Assembly: GCA_001913845.2 (NCBI GenBank) | Contig: MKGP02000088.1 | Location: 1 to 64,000, forward strand | Source of the DNA: Limnothrix sp. CACIAM 69d | GTDB lineage: Bacteria > Cyanobacteriota > Cyanobacteriia > CACIAM-69d | DNA: 64,000 nucleotides | Direction: 5' to 3' | Shown: positions 45,060 through 53,068 of the stretch, piece by piece | How positions within the stretch are numbered: position 1 is the stretch's first letter | Layout of the letters: each line of letters starts with the position of its first letter | Notes under the pieces: generated by a model | Databases searched by the model: none | What the model was told of the DNA's origin: nothing | The model's input: the letters and a program-made list of their open reading frames with translations, nothing else | Program-made: the position numbers and the translations under genes

Positions 45060-46145
45060 ATGACCGACGCTGCCGCCCTTTTGGATTTGGCCATTTTGCA
45101 TTTGGACTGTGTGACCCGTCGCTATCAAACCGGGCCGGCGGCGGTCGATCGGGTAACGCTGACCCTGATGCAGGGCGAACTCCTGGCATTGTTGGGCCCC
45201 TCCGGCTGCGGCAAAACCACCTTGCTGCGACTGATTGCCGGGTTGGAAGTGCCGAATGAAGGGGCGATCGTGCTGTCCGGGCGGCCCGTGGCGGGGCCGG
45301 GCGGCTGGGTTCCGCCGGAACGCCGCCAACTGGGAATGGTTTTTCAAGATTACGCCCTGTTTCCCCACCTGACCGTGGCCCAAAATGTGGGCTTTGGGCT
45401 GGATCGATTGCGGAAACAGGCCCCCCAGCAAATGCGCGATCGGGTGGCCGAGGCGATCGCCCTGGTGGGCTTAGAAGGCCTGGAAAAACGCTATCCCCAC
45501 GAACTGTCGGGCGGTCAACAACAACGGGTGGCCCTGGCCCGGTCGATCGCCCCGCAACCGTCCCTGATTTTGCTGGATGAACCGCTGAGTAATTTGGATG
45601 CCCGGGTGCGCCAACGGTTGCGCCAGGAAGTGCGGGCCATTTTGAAGCGGGCCGGAGCCGCCGCCGTTTTTGTCACCCACGATCGGGAAGAGGCCATGGC
45701 GATCGCCGATCGGGTGGCCGTGATGCGTCGGGGCCAAATTGAGCAACTCGACAGCCCCGAGGGTCTCTATTGGGAGCCGGATTCTCGTTTTGTGGCCGGG
45801 TTTGTGGCAGAAACCAACTTTTTGATCGCCACTCGATCGGCCCAAGGTTGGCAAACGGAATTGGGAATCATTTTGCCGGAACAACTGGGCAACGATCCCC
45901 CGGGCGATCGGGTGGAGCTGGCCATTCGTCAAACGGATGTGACCCTGGAAGCCGATCCCCAAGGCAACGGCCAATTGCTGGAGCGACAATTCCTCGGGCG
46001 GGAATACGTTTACCTGGTGCAGTTGCCCAGCGGTGAGCGGTTGCAAGTTGTCACGGACTGGCGGTGCAAGCTGGAACCGGGCGATCGGGTGCATCTCAAA
46101 ATCACTAGCCCCCGATTGCGGGCCTTCCCGATCGGCCCAGACTAA
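45060..46145 (+). CDS. ABC transporter ATP-binding protein, iron(III)/FutC-like
   Basis: 361 residues from ATG at 45060. Walker A LLGPSGCGKTTLLRL (about 43-57), Q-loop MVFQDYALFPHLTVAQNVGF, signature LSGGQQQRVALARSIAPQPS, Walker B LILLDEPLSNLDARVRQRL and switch VFVTHDREEAMAIADRVAVM, then a TOBE-like C-terminal domain. Closest in pattern to FutC/AfuC iron(III) and PotA-type importers. No permease or binding protein lies next to it, so the substrate is open. Confidence 0.9.
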   Translation: MTDAAALLDLAILHLDCVTRRYQTGPAAVDRVTLTLMQGELLALLGPSGCGKTTLLRLIAGLEVPNEGAIVLSGRPVAGPGGWVPPERRQLGMVFQDYALFPHLTVAQNVGFGLDRLRKQAPQQMRDRVAEAIALVGLEGLEKRYPHELSGGQQQRVALARSIAPQPSLILLDEPLSNLDARVRQRLRQEVRAILKRAGAAAVFVTHDREEAMAIADRVAVMRRGQIEQLDSPEGLYWEPDSRFVAGFVAETNFLIATRSAQGWQTELGIILPEQLGNDPPGDRVELAIRQTDVTLEADPQGNGQLLERQFLGREYVYLVQLPSGERLQVVTDWRCKLEPGDRVHLKITSPRLRAFPIGPD

Positions 46146-46167
46146 TCACGGCGATCGACCCGCTTCG

Positions 46168-46309
46168 AGCCTGTCGTCATTTCCCGAGATCAAGTGAAAG
46201 TAGTTGATCTTCCATACCCTAACCACCCTAGACAAGGGGCTTAAGCCCCTTGCCTCCCACGATCTGACAAGGCGGAATCAGGGTTTCAGACGATTTGACA
46301 ACAATCCCT
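46168..46309. mobile_element. Family B element, inverted complete copy
   Basis: Bounded by AGCCTGTCGTCA-type and TGACAACAATCCCT ends, inverted relative to the copy at 14647. Inside are the palindrome CAAGGGGCTTAAGCCCCTTG and AATCAGGGTTTCAG. A second partial unit (46310-46368) repeats the words CCCCTTGCCTCCCA and ATCAGGGTTTCAGACGAT directly after it, so this site holds a nested or tandem copy. Confidence 0.7.
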
Positions 46310-46375
46310 AAGCCCCTTGCCTCCCAGGATCTGCCAGGGTGAAATCAGGGTTTCAGACGATTGAAACGATAGGTC

Positions 46376-47098
46376 TTAGGCCGCTTGGGAGGGTTGATCG
46401 ATCAGGGAGGCTTTGTGTTGATCGATCGCGGCCTTGCATTGGTCGATCGAACCCCGATCGCGCAGTTGGGCCACCAAAGCACCATAGGCCCGCTCATTCT
46501 GTTGCAGCAGCGTCTTGGCTCGCAAAATCGACAAATTCATTTGGGCGGTGGCATTGGGGCGGTTGCCTTGGCCCTGGGTGCTGAGTTGGGCCCAAAGGCT
46601 CAGGAGTTTTTGGCGATCATCACTGCCGCCTTCCGCGTTGCCATACACCAACTGTTCAGCAGCAATGCCCGCCATCCAAACGGTGGCGTAGTGGCTGAGA
46701 ATGCGGGCCGGCACTTCACCGCGATCGAGCCATTGGGCCAGTTCCTGATCGGCAAATTGCACCCCACCGGAACCGGGATAGCCCTGCTGGAACGCTTCCC
46801 AGGCATTGAGGGCATAGCCAGAAACGGGAATTTCCAACAAGTGGGCCACCAAAAAATGGCCCGCCTCGTGGTGCAAAATCCGATCGCGGTGGGCAGCCGA
46901 GCGATGGGCAAACCAGTCCACCAACAATGTGCCGCCCCGACCTTGCCACCCAAAGCGATCGACCGCCGCCAATCCCAACAAACCAGCGGTGAACAGGGCT
47001 GGCACTTCCGCCGGGAGCGCAATCAAGGGGCCAAACAGGCTAGACAAGGTGACCACAAACACCCCGATCGCAACCAGATTGAGCGTGATGTTTCCCAT
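46376..47098 (-). CDS. Membrane zinc protease related to FtsH peptidase domain, no AAA domain
   Basis: 240 residues. Two hydrophobic segments at the N-terminus (LVAIGVFVVTLSSLFGPLI, VPALFTAGLLGLAAV) then the metallopeptidase helix ILHHEAGHFLVAHLLEIPVS (HEAGH about 78-82). WMAGIAAEQLVYGNAEGGSD near 141 could carry the third zinc ligand of M41 peptidases, as in FtsH. The AAA ATPase domain of FtsH is absent. Stand-alone proteins of this type occur in cyanobacteria and plants; substrate unknown. Confidence 0.83.
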   Translation of the reverse strand: MGNITLNLVAIGVFVVTLSSLFGPLIALPAEVPALFTAGLLGLAAVDRFGWQGRGGTLLVDWFAHRSAAHRDRILHHEAGHFLVAHLLEIPVSGYALNAWEAFQQGYPGSGGVQFADQELAQWLDRGEVPARILSHYATVWMAGIAAEQLVYGNAEGGSDDRQKLLSLWAQLSTQGQGNRPNATAQMNLSILRAKTLLQQNERAYGALVAQLRDRGSIDQCKAAIDQHKASLIDQPSQAA

Positions 47099-47178
47099 AG
47101 CGGCGGTGGCAAAGTGGCCAAAAACGGTATAAAGAACAGTATTTGTAGCTTAATAGTTTTTTCATAGAAACCCCTATC

Positions 47179-47934
47179 ATGAGCGGAATTCCCCAGGATT
47201 TAGCCGAGGCGATCGCCCAAGCCCGCAGTGCCACCCTTGCCGCCTTGGATGAGGGGCTAACGCTCATTCAGGTGGAATTGGTTTTGCCGGAGCTGAAAGT
47301 GATGCCCGTGGCGGAAAGTTTCCTCGCGGCCTTGGAACCCTGGGGCGATCGGCTCAAAATCTTCTTCCCCGACGCGGGGGCGGCCGCCTTGGCCCGGCGC
47401 GATTGGGGCGATCGCCCCTTTCGGATCACCGATGTGGGGTCGGGGCGCACGCCCATGACCGGCAAGGTGCAACCGGAGGATGGCATCTTTCTGTTCATTG
47501 AACCGTCGGCCGTGGAAGTGACTCAGGTGGAGCAACTGTGCCAAGAGGCGGGCGATCGACCCGTGATTTTCTTGAATCCTCGGATGGAAGACCTGGCGAT
47601 CATTGGCATTGGCTACGCGGGCCGGCAACTGCGCGATCGATTCTTAAACCGAATTGTCACGGCCTATTATTTGCGCCCGATCGAAGGAGCAGCCGTGCGG
47701 CGGGCTTTCCCGGGCCAGTGGGAAGTGTGGCTGGAACCCGCTGACGAGAATGCTGATTATCAATTGGTGGCCACCCGTCCCCAACGGCCCGCTGGCGAGG
47801 CCTTGGATGAAATCTTGCTGCAAGCCACTGGCGGCCAAGACACCAACAGCCCCAACGCGGCCGTGAACGCGGCGGCCCAGCGCCAAGGCTTCCTGGGGCA
47901 ATTGCAAAATTTCCTGAAGGCCCTCAGCAACTAG
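47179..47934 (+). CDS. DUF1995 protein
   Basis: 251 residues, soluble. The start MSGIPQDLAEAIAQARSATL and LKIFFPDAGAAALARRDWG, FLFIEPSAVEVTQVEQLC, RPVIFLNPRMEDLAIIGIGY are typical of DUF1995, a cyanobacterial and chloroplast family. The plant LPA3 protein, which helps photosystem II assembly, has this domain, as I recall. Divergent from the zinc protease gene with 80 bp between. Confidence 0.82.
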   Translation: MSGIPQDLAEAIAQARSATLAALDEGLTLIQVELVLPELKVMPVAESFLAALEPWGDRLKIFFPDAGAAALARRDWGDRPFRITDVGSGRTPMTGKVQPEDGIFLFIEPSAVEVTQVEQLCQEAGDRPVIFLNPRMEDLAIIGIGYAGRQLRDRFLNRIVTAYYLRPIEGAAVRRAFPGQWEVWLEPADENADYQLVATRPQRPAGEALDEILLQATGGQDTNSPNAAVNAAAQRQGFLGQLQNFLKALSN

Positions 47935-48013
47935 ACCTTTCGCAGTTAGGGCTTCCGCCATTGGGACTGAAGATGAGGGGGAGCGGGAAGCAGATTTGAA
48001 CACAAGCCATCGG
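47935..48013. other. Short spacer before the tandem duplication
   Basis: Nothing recognised between the DUF1995 stop and the 114-bp duplication. Confidence 0.3.
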
Positions 48014-48241
48014 GTCGATCGAGTCCGGCTGCGATGGCTAGTTTTGCGAACTCCAACCCATCCAAACAAGGGGTTTAAACCCCTTGTCCCCACGATCAGG
48101 CAACGGCAGCGCGATCGGCTGGATCGGGTCGATCGAGTCCGGCTGCGATGGCTAATTGTTCTAACTCCAACCCATCCAAACAAGGGGTTTAAACCCTTTG
48201 TCCCCACGATCGAACAGCGGCAACTCGATCAACTAAATCGG
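48014..48241. repeat. 114-bp tandem duplication carrying the AAGGGGTTTAAACCCC palindrome
   Basis: Two adjacent units (48014-48127 and 48128-48241) each begin GTCGATCGAGTCCGGCTGCG and contain AACAAGGGGTTTAAACCC with CCACGATC after it. The period is exactly 114 bp, a multiple of three, and a plus-strand frame of 90 codons crosses both units, but it has no RBS and its peptide is just a translated repeat. A palindrome of the same design is in the family B elements. Confidence 0.8.
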
Positions 48242-48431
48242 CTTGATCAGCTACAGTCGTCACCGTAACTTGTGACGATTCTCACGGGTGATCGTGGATC
48301 AGGTATTAAGCGGTCAAAACCCGATGGCGCTAAGCTGTAAGTCGAATTAACGGCGGTCTGCGAGGAACTCCCCCATCAGATCGCGATCGTGAACTGGCAT
48401 GTTGGGGCGATCGCACGTCAAGATAATAGGT

Positions 48432-49190
48432 ATGGATGCGACTTCAGCGACTCGAAAAATTGTCATTGGTGATGTCCACGGACAATACGATGGCTTAATG
48501 CACTTGTTGGGCTTGATTGCACCTGGCCAGGATGATCAGCTCTGCTTTGTGGGTGATTTAATCGATCGCGGCCCCAAAAGTGCCCAGGTGGTGGATTTCG
48601 TGATGCATAGCCCCTACCAATGCTTGCTGGGGAATCACGAACGCATGTTGCTGGACATTTTGCACGAGGGTCAAGTGCTGCAACAACCGCTGCAAGCCTG
48701 GCTCTTCAGCGGCGGACAAATGACCCTGGTGAGCTACCAAGATTTTTATGGCGAGCCGGGAATTCCCCACGCGCACTTTGATTGGATGCGATCGCTCCCC
48801 CTTTACGTTGATTGGGGTGACTATTGGATCGTCCATGCGGGGGTGGATCCCACTTTGCCCTTAGATGTGCAAGGCATTCAGCAGTTTTGTTGGATCCGTG
48901 ACTCGTTCCACAGCTTCCCTCAGCCCTACTTCAACGACAAAACGATCGTGACGGGCCACACCATCACCTTCACACTCCCGGGCATTGAACCGGGGCAATT
49001 GGCTCGGGGGCCCGGCTGGCTGGACATTGACACCGGAGCCTATCACCCCCGTAGCGGTTGGTTGACGGGCGTTGACCTCACTCAGCAAATGGTCTACCAG
49101 GTCAATATTTATCGCAGTGAAACCCGAATTCGGCCCCTGGCGGAAGCGACGATTTCGATCATGCCAGAGGCCGTGGTGGGTCGATTCTAG
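48432..49190 (+). CDS. Calcineurin-like / PP2A-type metallophosphatase
   Basis: 252 residues from ATG at 48432; an upstream in-frame ATG at 48399 would add 11. Metal-site motifs of the metallophosphoesterase fold: GDVHGQYDGLM (about 13-23), GDLIDRGPKS (about 43) and LLGNHERMLL (about 69), with the C-terminal H in VTGHTITFTLPG and D/H in IVHAGVDPTLP. This is the PrpA/PP1-2A-like class of protein phosphatases. Substrates unknown. Single gene. Confidence 0.85.
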   Translation: MDATSATRKIVIGDVHGQYDGLMHLLGLIAPGQDDQLCFVGDLIDRGPKSAQVVDFVMHSPYQCLLGNHERMLLDILHEGQVLQQPLQAWLFSGGQMTLVSYQDFYGEPGIPHAHFDWMRSLPLYVDWGDYWIVHAGVDPTLPLDVQGIQQFCWIRDSFHSFPQPYFNDKTIVTGHTITFTLPGIEPGQLARGPGWLDIDTGAYHPRSGWLTGVDLTQQMVYQVNIYRSETRIRPLAEATISIMPEAVVGRF

Positions 49191-49199
49191 GGGCGATCG

Positions 49200-49281
49200 C
49201 CCGTTTCTAGCGCCCGTTTTCAGTGCCCGTTTTCAGTGCCCGTTTCTAGCGCCCGTTTTCAGTGCCCATTTTCAGTGCCTG
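49200..49281. repeat. 14-15 bp tandem repeats
   Basis: GCCCGTTTTCAGT and GCCCGTTTCTAGC alternate about six times. It fills the gap between convergent genes. Confidence 0.85.
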
Positions 49282-49285
49282 GCCG

Positions 49286-50119
49286 CTAGCGCAGGGCCGC
49301 CTGAACAAATCCTTGATATTCCGCATTGTCCAGTCCCATGCCATTGCTGCCGTTGGGGCCAATCAGTTGCAGCAATCGTGCCACCCGTTCATCGCTGTTG
49401 GGGTGGGTGCTGAGGATGGCAGGCGGCTCCCGCCGACTACGAAGTTTTTGTAAAAAGCTGGGCAACCCGATCGGGGCATATTGGGCCCGTTGCAGCAGGG
49501 TCACCCCCACCTGATCCGATTCAAATTCCGCTTGACGACTGCGGGGCAAATTTAACGCCAACTCCACACCCAAGCTGGTGGCCCGGCGGCGATCGAGACC
49601 CGTGGCACTCAAAATTCCGTCCGACAGGGCCCGGCTCCGCAGGTTTTTCACCACATGGCGCTCGGTGATGTGGCCAATTTCGTGGGCCATTACGCCAGCG
49701 AGTTCCGCTTCGTTCTCGGCCGCAACCATCAGCCCCAAATTGACATAAACAAAACCGCCCATGGTGGCAAAGGCGTTGATATCGCGGCTGTTGACCACCC
49801 GAAAGGTGTAGGGGATGTTGGGGCGGCTGCTGACGGCGGCGAGGCGCTGCCCGATCGAGTCCACCAGCCGATTGAGGGGACTGTTATTCACCAATCGCAA
49901 TTGGCGGCTCAGTTCCCGATCGATCTGTCGCCCTAAATCCACTTCTTGGGCATCGGAAAGATTCGAGAGTTGATAGACTTCAAAGCCGCGTCGGAGCAGG
50001 TCTAACCAATCGACCGCTTGGACGATTGGTGGTGTGCTGAGGGTGGTGATCACGGCCGCACAAAGGGCCAGCAAACCGTAAATCCAGCGGCGCGATCGCC
50101 CGGAGGTGAGGAAAGTCAT
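49286..50119 (-). CDS. M48-family zinc metalloprotease, exported
   Basis: 277 residues from ATG at 50119. Signal peptide or anchor (WIYGLLALCAAVITTLSTPP) then a mature part with the zinc helix ELAGVMAHEIGHITERH (HEIGH), and the third ligand region QAEFESDQVGVTLL near 195. Similar to BepA/YfgC-type periplasmic M48 proteases without the TPR half, so a role in outer-membrane quality control is possible. The frame is open to 50152 but MTFLTSGRSRRWIYG is the better signal start. Confidence 0.88.
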   Translation of the reverse strand: MTFLTSGRSRRWIYGLLALCAAVITTLSTPPIVQAVDWLDLLRRGFEVYQLSNLSDAQEVDLGRQIDRELSRQLRLVNNSPLNRLVDSIGQRLAAVSSRPNIPYTFRVVNSRDINAFATMGGFVYVNLGLMVAAENEAELAGVMAHEIGHITERHVVKNLRSRALSDGILSATGLDRRRATSLGVELALNLPRSRQAEFESDQVGVTLLQRAQYAPIGLPSFLQKLRSRREPPAILSTHPNSDERVARLLQLIGPNGSNGMGLDNAEYQGFVQAALR

Positions 50120-50474
50120 AGCTTTAGTTTCTTTTCCGATCCCTTTTCCCATCTATCATTGACCGGGATGCCGAAAAACTGCGGGATTCGATCGGCCACT
50201 GACGCGATCGACCAATCCTGCACTAGGCTGCTCTGAATCACGGAATTTCCCATTCTCAAGATCCAACGACGCTGTACTTTGGAGATAGAAATCAGCGGGG
50301 TTTCATTAGCGGTCGAAATTGCCCAAATTCAACCATTCCCATCGCCAACATTTCCCACCTTCAGCATTTCCAACATTCTTCAGCATTTAAAACTCCCAGG
50401 ATTCAGCATTTCCAGGATTTAGCATTTCCAACACAAGGGTTAACCAACAGCTAGGCAAGGATTGAGGTATTGGC
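50120..50474. other. Intergenic region with CAGCATTTCC words
   Basis: Between about 50340 and 50432 the word CAGCATTTCCA recurs every 18-28 bp. No gene seen. Divergent promoters of the M48 and Npun_F0494-like genes must lie here. Confidence 0.45.
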
Positions 50475-50897
50475 GTGGAAACAGCGGAGCAAGCAAATCA
50501 GCAGGTGAACCCAATCCAAATCACCTATCCTGAGAAAACGGTGCATCGAGCCGCGCGTGCTGTCCGCTGTGCGCCGTTTGGGGTGAAGTTCTACGAGTCC
50601 ATGCGCAGTCGCAGTGTGGCGATCGCGGAGTTGGTGGGTGCGGCGGCTGTGCAACAATCAATGACCCGATCGCCCTTGAGCGAATTGACCGCAGAAAACG
50701 AACTGATGTGGCTAATTCAGGTGGGGATGTTACGACGGGAGGTTGATGGTCAAGGTTTGACCGATCGATTCCGGCTCACACCCCTGGGGTTTTTGTTGCT
50801 CGATCGGTGGCAAACGAACCCCGCCGCCTGGACTCAGGGCCGATGGGGCGATCGCCTGCGGAATAGTCTGTGGCGCTGGGGACGATGGCCCCTCTAA
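50475..50897 (+). CDS. Npun_F0494-like small cyanobacterial protein
   Basis: 140 residues from GTG at 50475. TYPEKTVHRAARAVRCAPFG near 21 and AENELMWLIQVGMLRREVDG, RFRLTPLGFLLLDRWQ give a pattern I associate with the Npun_F0494 family. The middle looks like a small winged-helix (LTDRFRLTPLG), so DNA binding is conceivable. Function unknown. Confidence 0.62.
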   Translation: METAEQANQQVNPIQITYPEKTVHRAARAVRCAPFGVKFYESMRSRSVAIAELVGAAAVQQSMTRSPLSELTAENELMWLIQVGMLRREVDGQGLTDRFRLTPLGFLLLDRWQTNPAAWTQGRWGDRLRNSLWRWGRWPL

Positions 50898-51049
50898 GCT
50901 TCGTCTTCTCGTGATCATTGCTCAGTTTCAGCTTCCAGTTCTGTCGCCCGGCTTCGGCCCGGATTTCGACGCGAACTTCGGCAAATCCTTCCCCGCCGTG
51001 GTGAAGGCCCTTGCCCCTTAAAACATTTCAGTAATCGCAGTATTGGGAT

Positions 51050-51068
51050 AACCGATCGTTTATCGGTT
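51050..51068 (+). promoter_or_regulatory. Inverted repeat just upstream of cobQ
   Basis: AACCGAT / ATCGGTT, a perfect 7-bp inverted repeat with loop CGTTT, ending 16 bp before the cobQ ATG. It could be an operator or a hairpin near the ribosome-binding site. No cobalamin riboswitch (B12-box) was seen. Confidence 0.45.
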
Positions 51069-51083
51069 CCGAAGTTGAAGTTT

Positions 51084-52502
51084 ATGGACACACAGGCTCT
51101 CAAAGCAATTTTGCTGATCGGCACAGGTAACGCGGCCGGGAAGTCGCTGTTGGCTTCGGCGCTCGGTCGGCTGCTGTATCGACGGGGCCTGAAGGTGGCT
51201 CCCTTCCAGGCCCAAAGCACCTCCTCGATGCTCTACACCACCAACCAAGGGGAACAAATCGCCTATTTTCAGGCGGTGCAAGCCTGGGCGGCCCGCACGG
51301 AACCCCAAGCGGATTTCAATCCCCGTTGTCCCGGTGATCAGTCTCCGGAACGGGTCTGGGCAGTGCTCAAACAATCCCTTGAGCGGTTAACTCAGTCCTT
51401 TGATGTGTTGGTGGCCGATGGGGTGGGCAGCCCGGCCGATGCATATTTGACGGGGCAGGATGTTTGTAACTTGCACTTGGCGCAAACCCTGAATGCGCCT
51501 GTGGTGTTGGTGGTGGATGCCGATCGGGGGGGCTGGTTGGCCAGCGCGATCGGGACGTTGGAGCTGATGGATCCAACCGAAAAAGCATTGGTACGGGCGA
51601 TCATCATCAACAAATATCGGGGGAATCCCGATCGGCTCAAGCCCGGTCGCGATTGGTTGGAACAGCGCACCGGAATTCCCGTGGTGGGGGTCATGCCTTG
51701 GCTCCAGCACCTCTTCCCTTCGCCCGAGTCGATCGACCTGTTTGCTCGCCGTCGTCGTCAATCGGACATTGAAACCACGATCGCCGCCGTCCGCTTGCCT
51801 CACATCGCCAGCTTCAGCGATCTGGATCCGCTGTCGGCCGAGCCAACGGTTTCCCTTCGCTACATTGATTTGGGTCAAGAATTGGGCTATCCCGACGCGG
51901 TGGTTTTGCCGCGATCGAACAACCTGGCCGAAGATCTCCAGGCCCTACACCAATCAGGCTTTGCGGAAGATCTCCAGCAATACGCGATCGCGGGCGGCAC
52001 GATCTTGGGCATTGGTGAAGGATTCCAGATGCTGGGTCGCCAGGTGGTGCAACTACAAGGGCTAGACACCGCTTCCCAAGAGCTGATGGGGCTGGATCTG
52101 TTGCCCATCTCCAGCATCACCACAGGCGACTGGATCGATCGGGAACGCCAGGCCACCTCCAACTATCCCCAAGCGGGCTTACCGGTCACCAGCCGTGAAT
52201 TTCGCCAAAGCTACACCCAAATTCTGGACAGCCAAAGCGTACAGTCTCTCTTTGACGATTCCAAGCTGGGCGTGGTGTCCAGCAGCCAACTGGTTTGGGG
52301 AACCTATCTGACGGACATTTTTGATAGCAGTCCTTGGCGGCGGGCTTGGCTCAATCGTTTGCGTCACCAACGGGGTCTGTCTTCCTTGCCCACGGGAATT
52401 CCCGACTACCGGGAACACCGGGATATGTTGCTGGACTCACTAGCCGACGATGTGGCAGTCAACATCAATCTCGATCGACTCTGGGCTGCGATTGGCCTTT
52501 AG
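51084..52502 (+). CDS. cobQ: Cobyric acid synthase CobQ-like amidotransferase
   Basis: Predicted glutamine-dependent amidotransferase of corrinoid synthesis. 472 residues from ATG at 51084; TTG at 51075 gives three more. The N-terminal half is a dethiobiotin-synthetase-like ATPase with AILLIGTGNAAGKSLLASAL (P-loop region) and VLVADGVGSPADAY, VVLVVDADRGGW, AIIINKYRGNPDRLKPG and VMPW. The C-terminal half has GGTILGIGEGFQMLGRQV, in which the position of the GATase catalytic Cys (usually GICGGxQMLG) reads GIGEG, so the nucleophile is missing from this place. Loss of the Cys is odd for CobQ; a related non-corrinoid ligase or an ammonia-dependent enzyme is possible. Confidence 0.72.
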   Translation: MDTQALKAILLIGTGNAAGKSLLASALGRLLYRRGLKVAPFQAQSTSSMLYTTNQGEQIAYFQAVQAWAARTEPQADFNPRCPGDQSPERVWAVLKQSLERLTQSFDVLVADGVGSPADAYLTGQDVCNLHLAQTLNAPVVLVVDADRGGWLASAIGTLELMDPTEKALVRAIIINKYRGNPDRLKPGRDWLEQRTGIPVVGVMPWLQHLFPSPESIDLFARRRRQSDIETTIAAVRLPHIASFSDLDPLSAEPTVSLRYIDLGQELGYPDAVVLPRSNNLAEDLQALHQSGFAEDLQQYAIAGGTILGIGEGFQMLGRQVVQLQGLDTASQELMGLDLLPISSITTGDWIDRERQATSNYPQAGLPVTSREFRQSYTQILDSQSVQSLFDDSKLGVVSSSQLVWGTYLTDIFDSSPWRRAWLNRLRHQRGLSSLPTGIPDYREHRDMLLDSLADDVAVNINLDRLWAAIGL

Positions 52503-52562
52503 TTCAAATAACGCAACAGAATGAGCAGCTCAAGACGCGACTCAGGATGCTGCTCCAGAAAA

Positions 52563-52634
52563 TGGGTGACCTGGGATTCGAACCCAGAACCAGCGGATTA
52601 AGAGTCCGATGCGCTGCCGTTGCGCCAGTCACCC
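52563..52634 (-). tRNA. tRNA-Lys, anticodon CUU
   Basis: 72 nt on the minus strand. Acceptor stem GGGTGAC / GTCACCC, D arm GCGC-AACGGCA-GCGC, anticodon loop CTCTTAA with anticodon CTT, T arm CTGGG-TTCGAAT-CCCAG and discriminator A. Only the base pair nearest the D arm in the anticodon stem is unpaired. The gene lies alone between cobQ and a GAF-PAS gene. Confidence 0.95.
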
Positions 52635-53068
52635 TGGTTGCTTGTGGGTCAAGCTTGTTTATATTGCCAAAGATGCTGAAAAAGTTCAAGCACCTTTGCC
52701 AGAATTCACCCAGAATGGGAATGGAAAACACGATCGCCCCCGCCCAGGATCGCGATCAGTCAGCAAATTAGCCCCTCAGCGGCGAGACTTTCAGGCGCTA
52801 GACTCTCAAGCGCTAGATTTTCAACCAAAGCACAATAAGGTTAGTTTGCCGTTTCCAAGCTTGGCATTTCCCGATCGGCTCATCCCCAGCATCTGCCAAC
52901 CCCCGCGCAACCCGCCCAACCTGCTGCCCGATCGTTCCTTGGCAGCCGCTGGCGGCGATGCCCAGTGGCGAAAAGCGGCCAGTTCCGCGATTGGGGCCCC
53001 GCAATTCGGGATGAGTGATACCTTGGCTAGAGTTGGCATTCACGGCGGCGAGTTGGGAGAGCAAGGTT
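52635..53068. other. Upstream region of the GAF-PAS gene
   Basis: 434 bp with no convincing gene. A long open frame runs through to the GAF-PAS gene but its peptide has no motif. The words TCAGGCGCTAGACTCTCAAG and TCAAGCGCTAG repeat near 52790-52820. Confidence 0.4.

Noticed and set aside
47996-48268. 90-codon plus-strand frame
   Set aside because: It is simply the translation of the 114-bp tandem duplication, with a palindrome in the middle and no ribosome-binding site.
50898-51083. Cobalamin riboswitch before cobQ
   Set aside because: No B12-box-like sequence; only a 7-bp hairpin.
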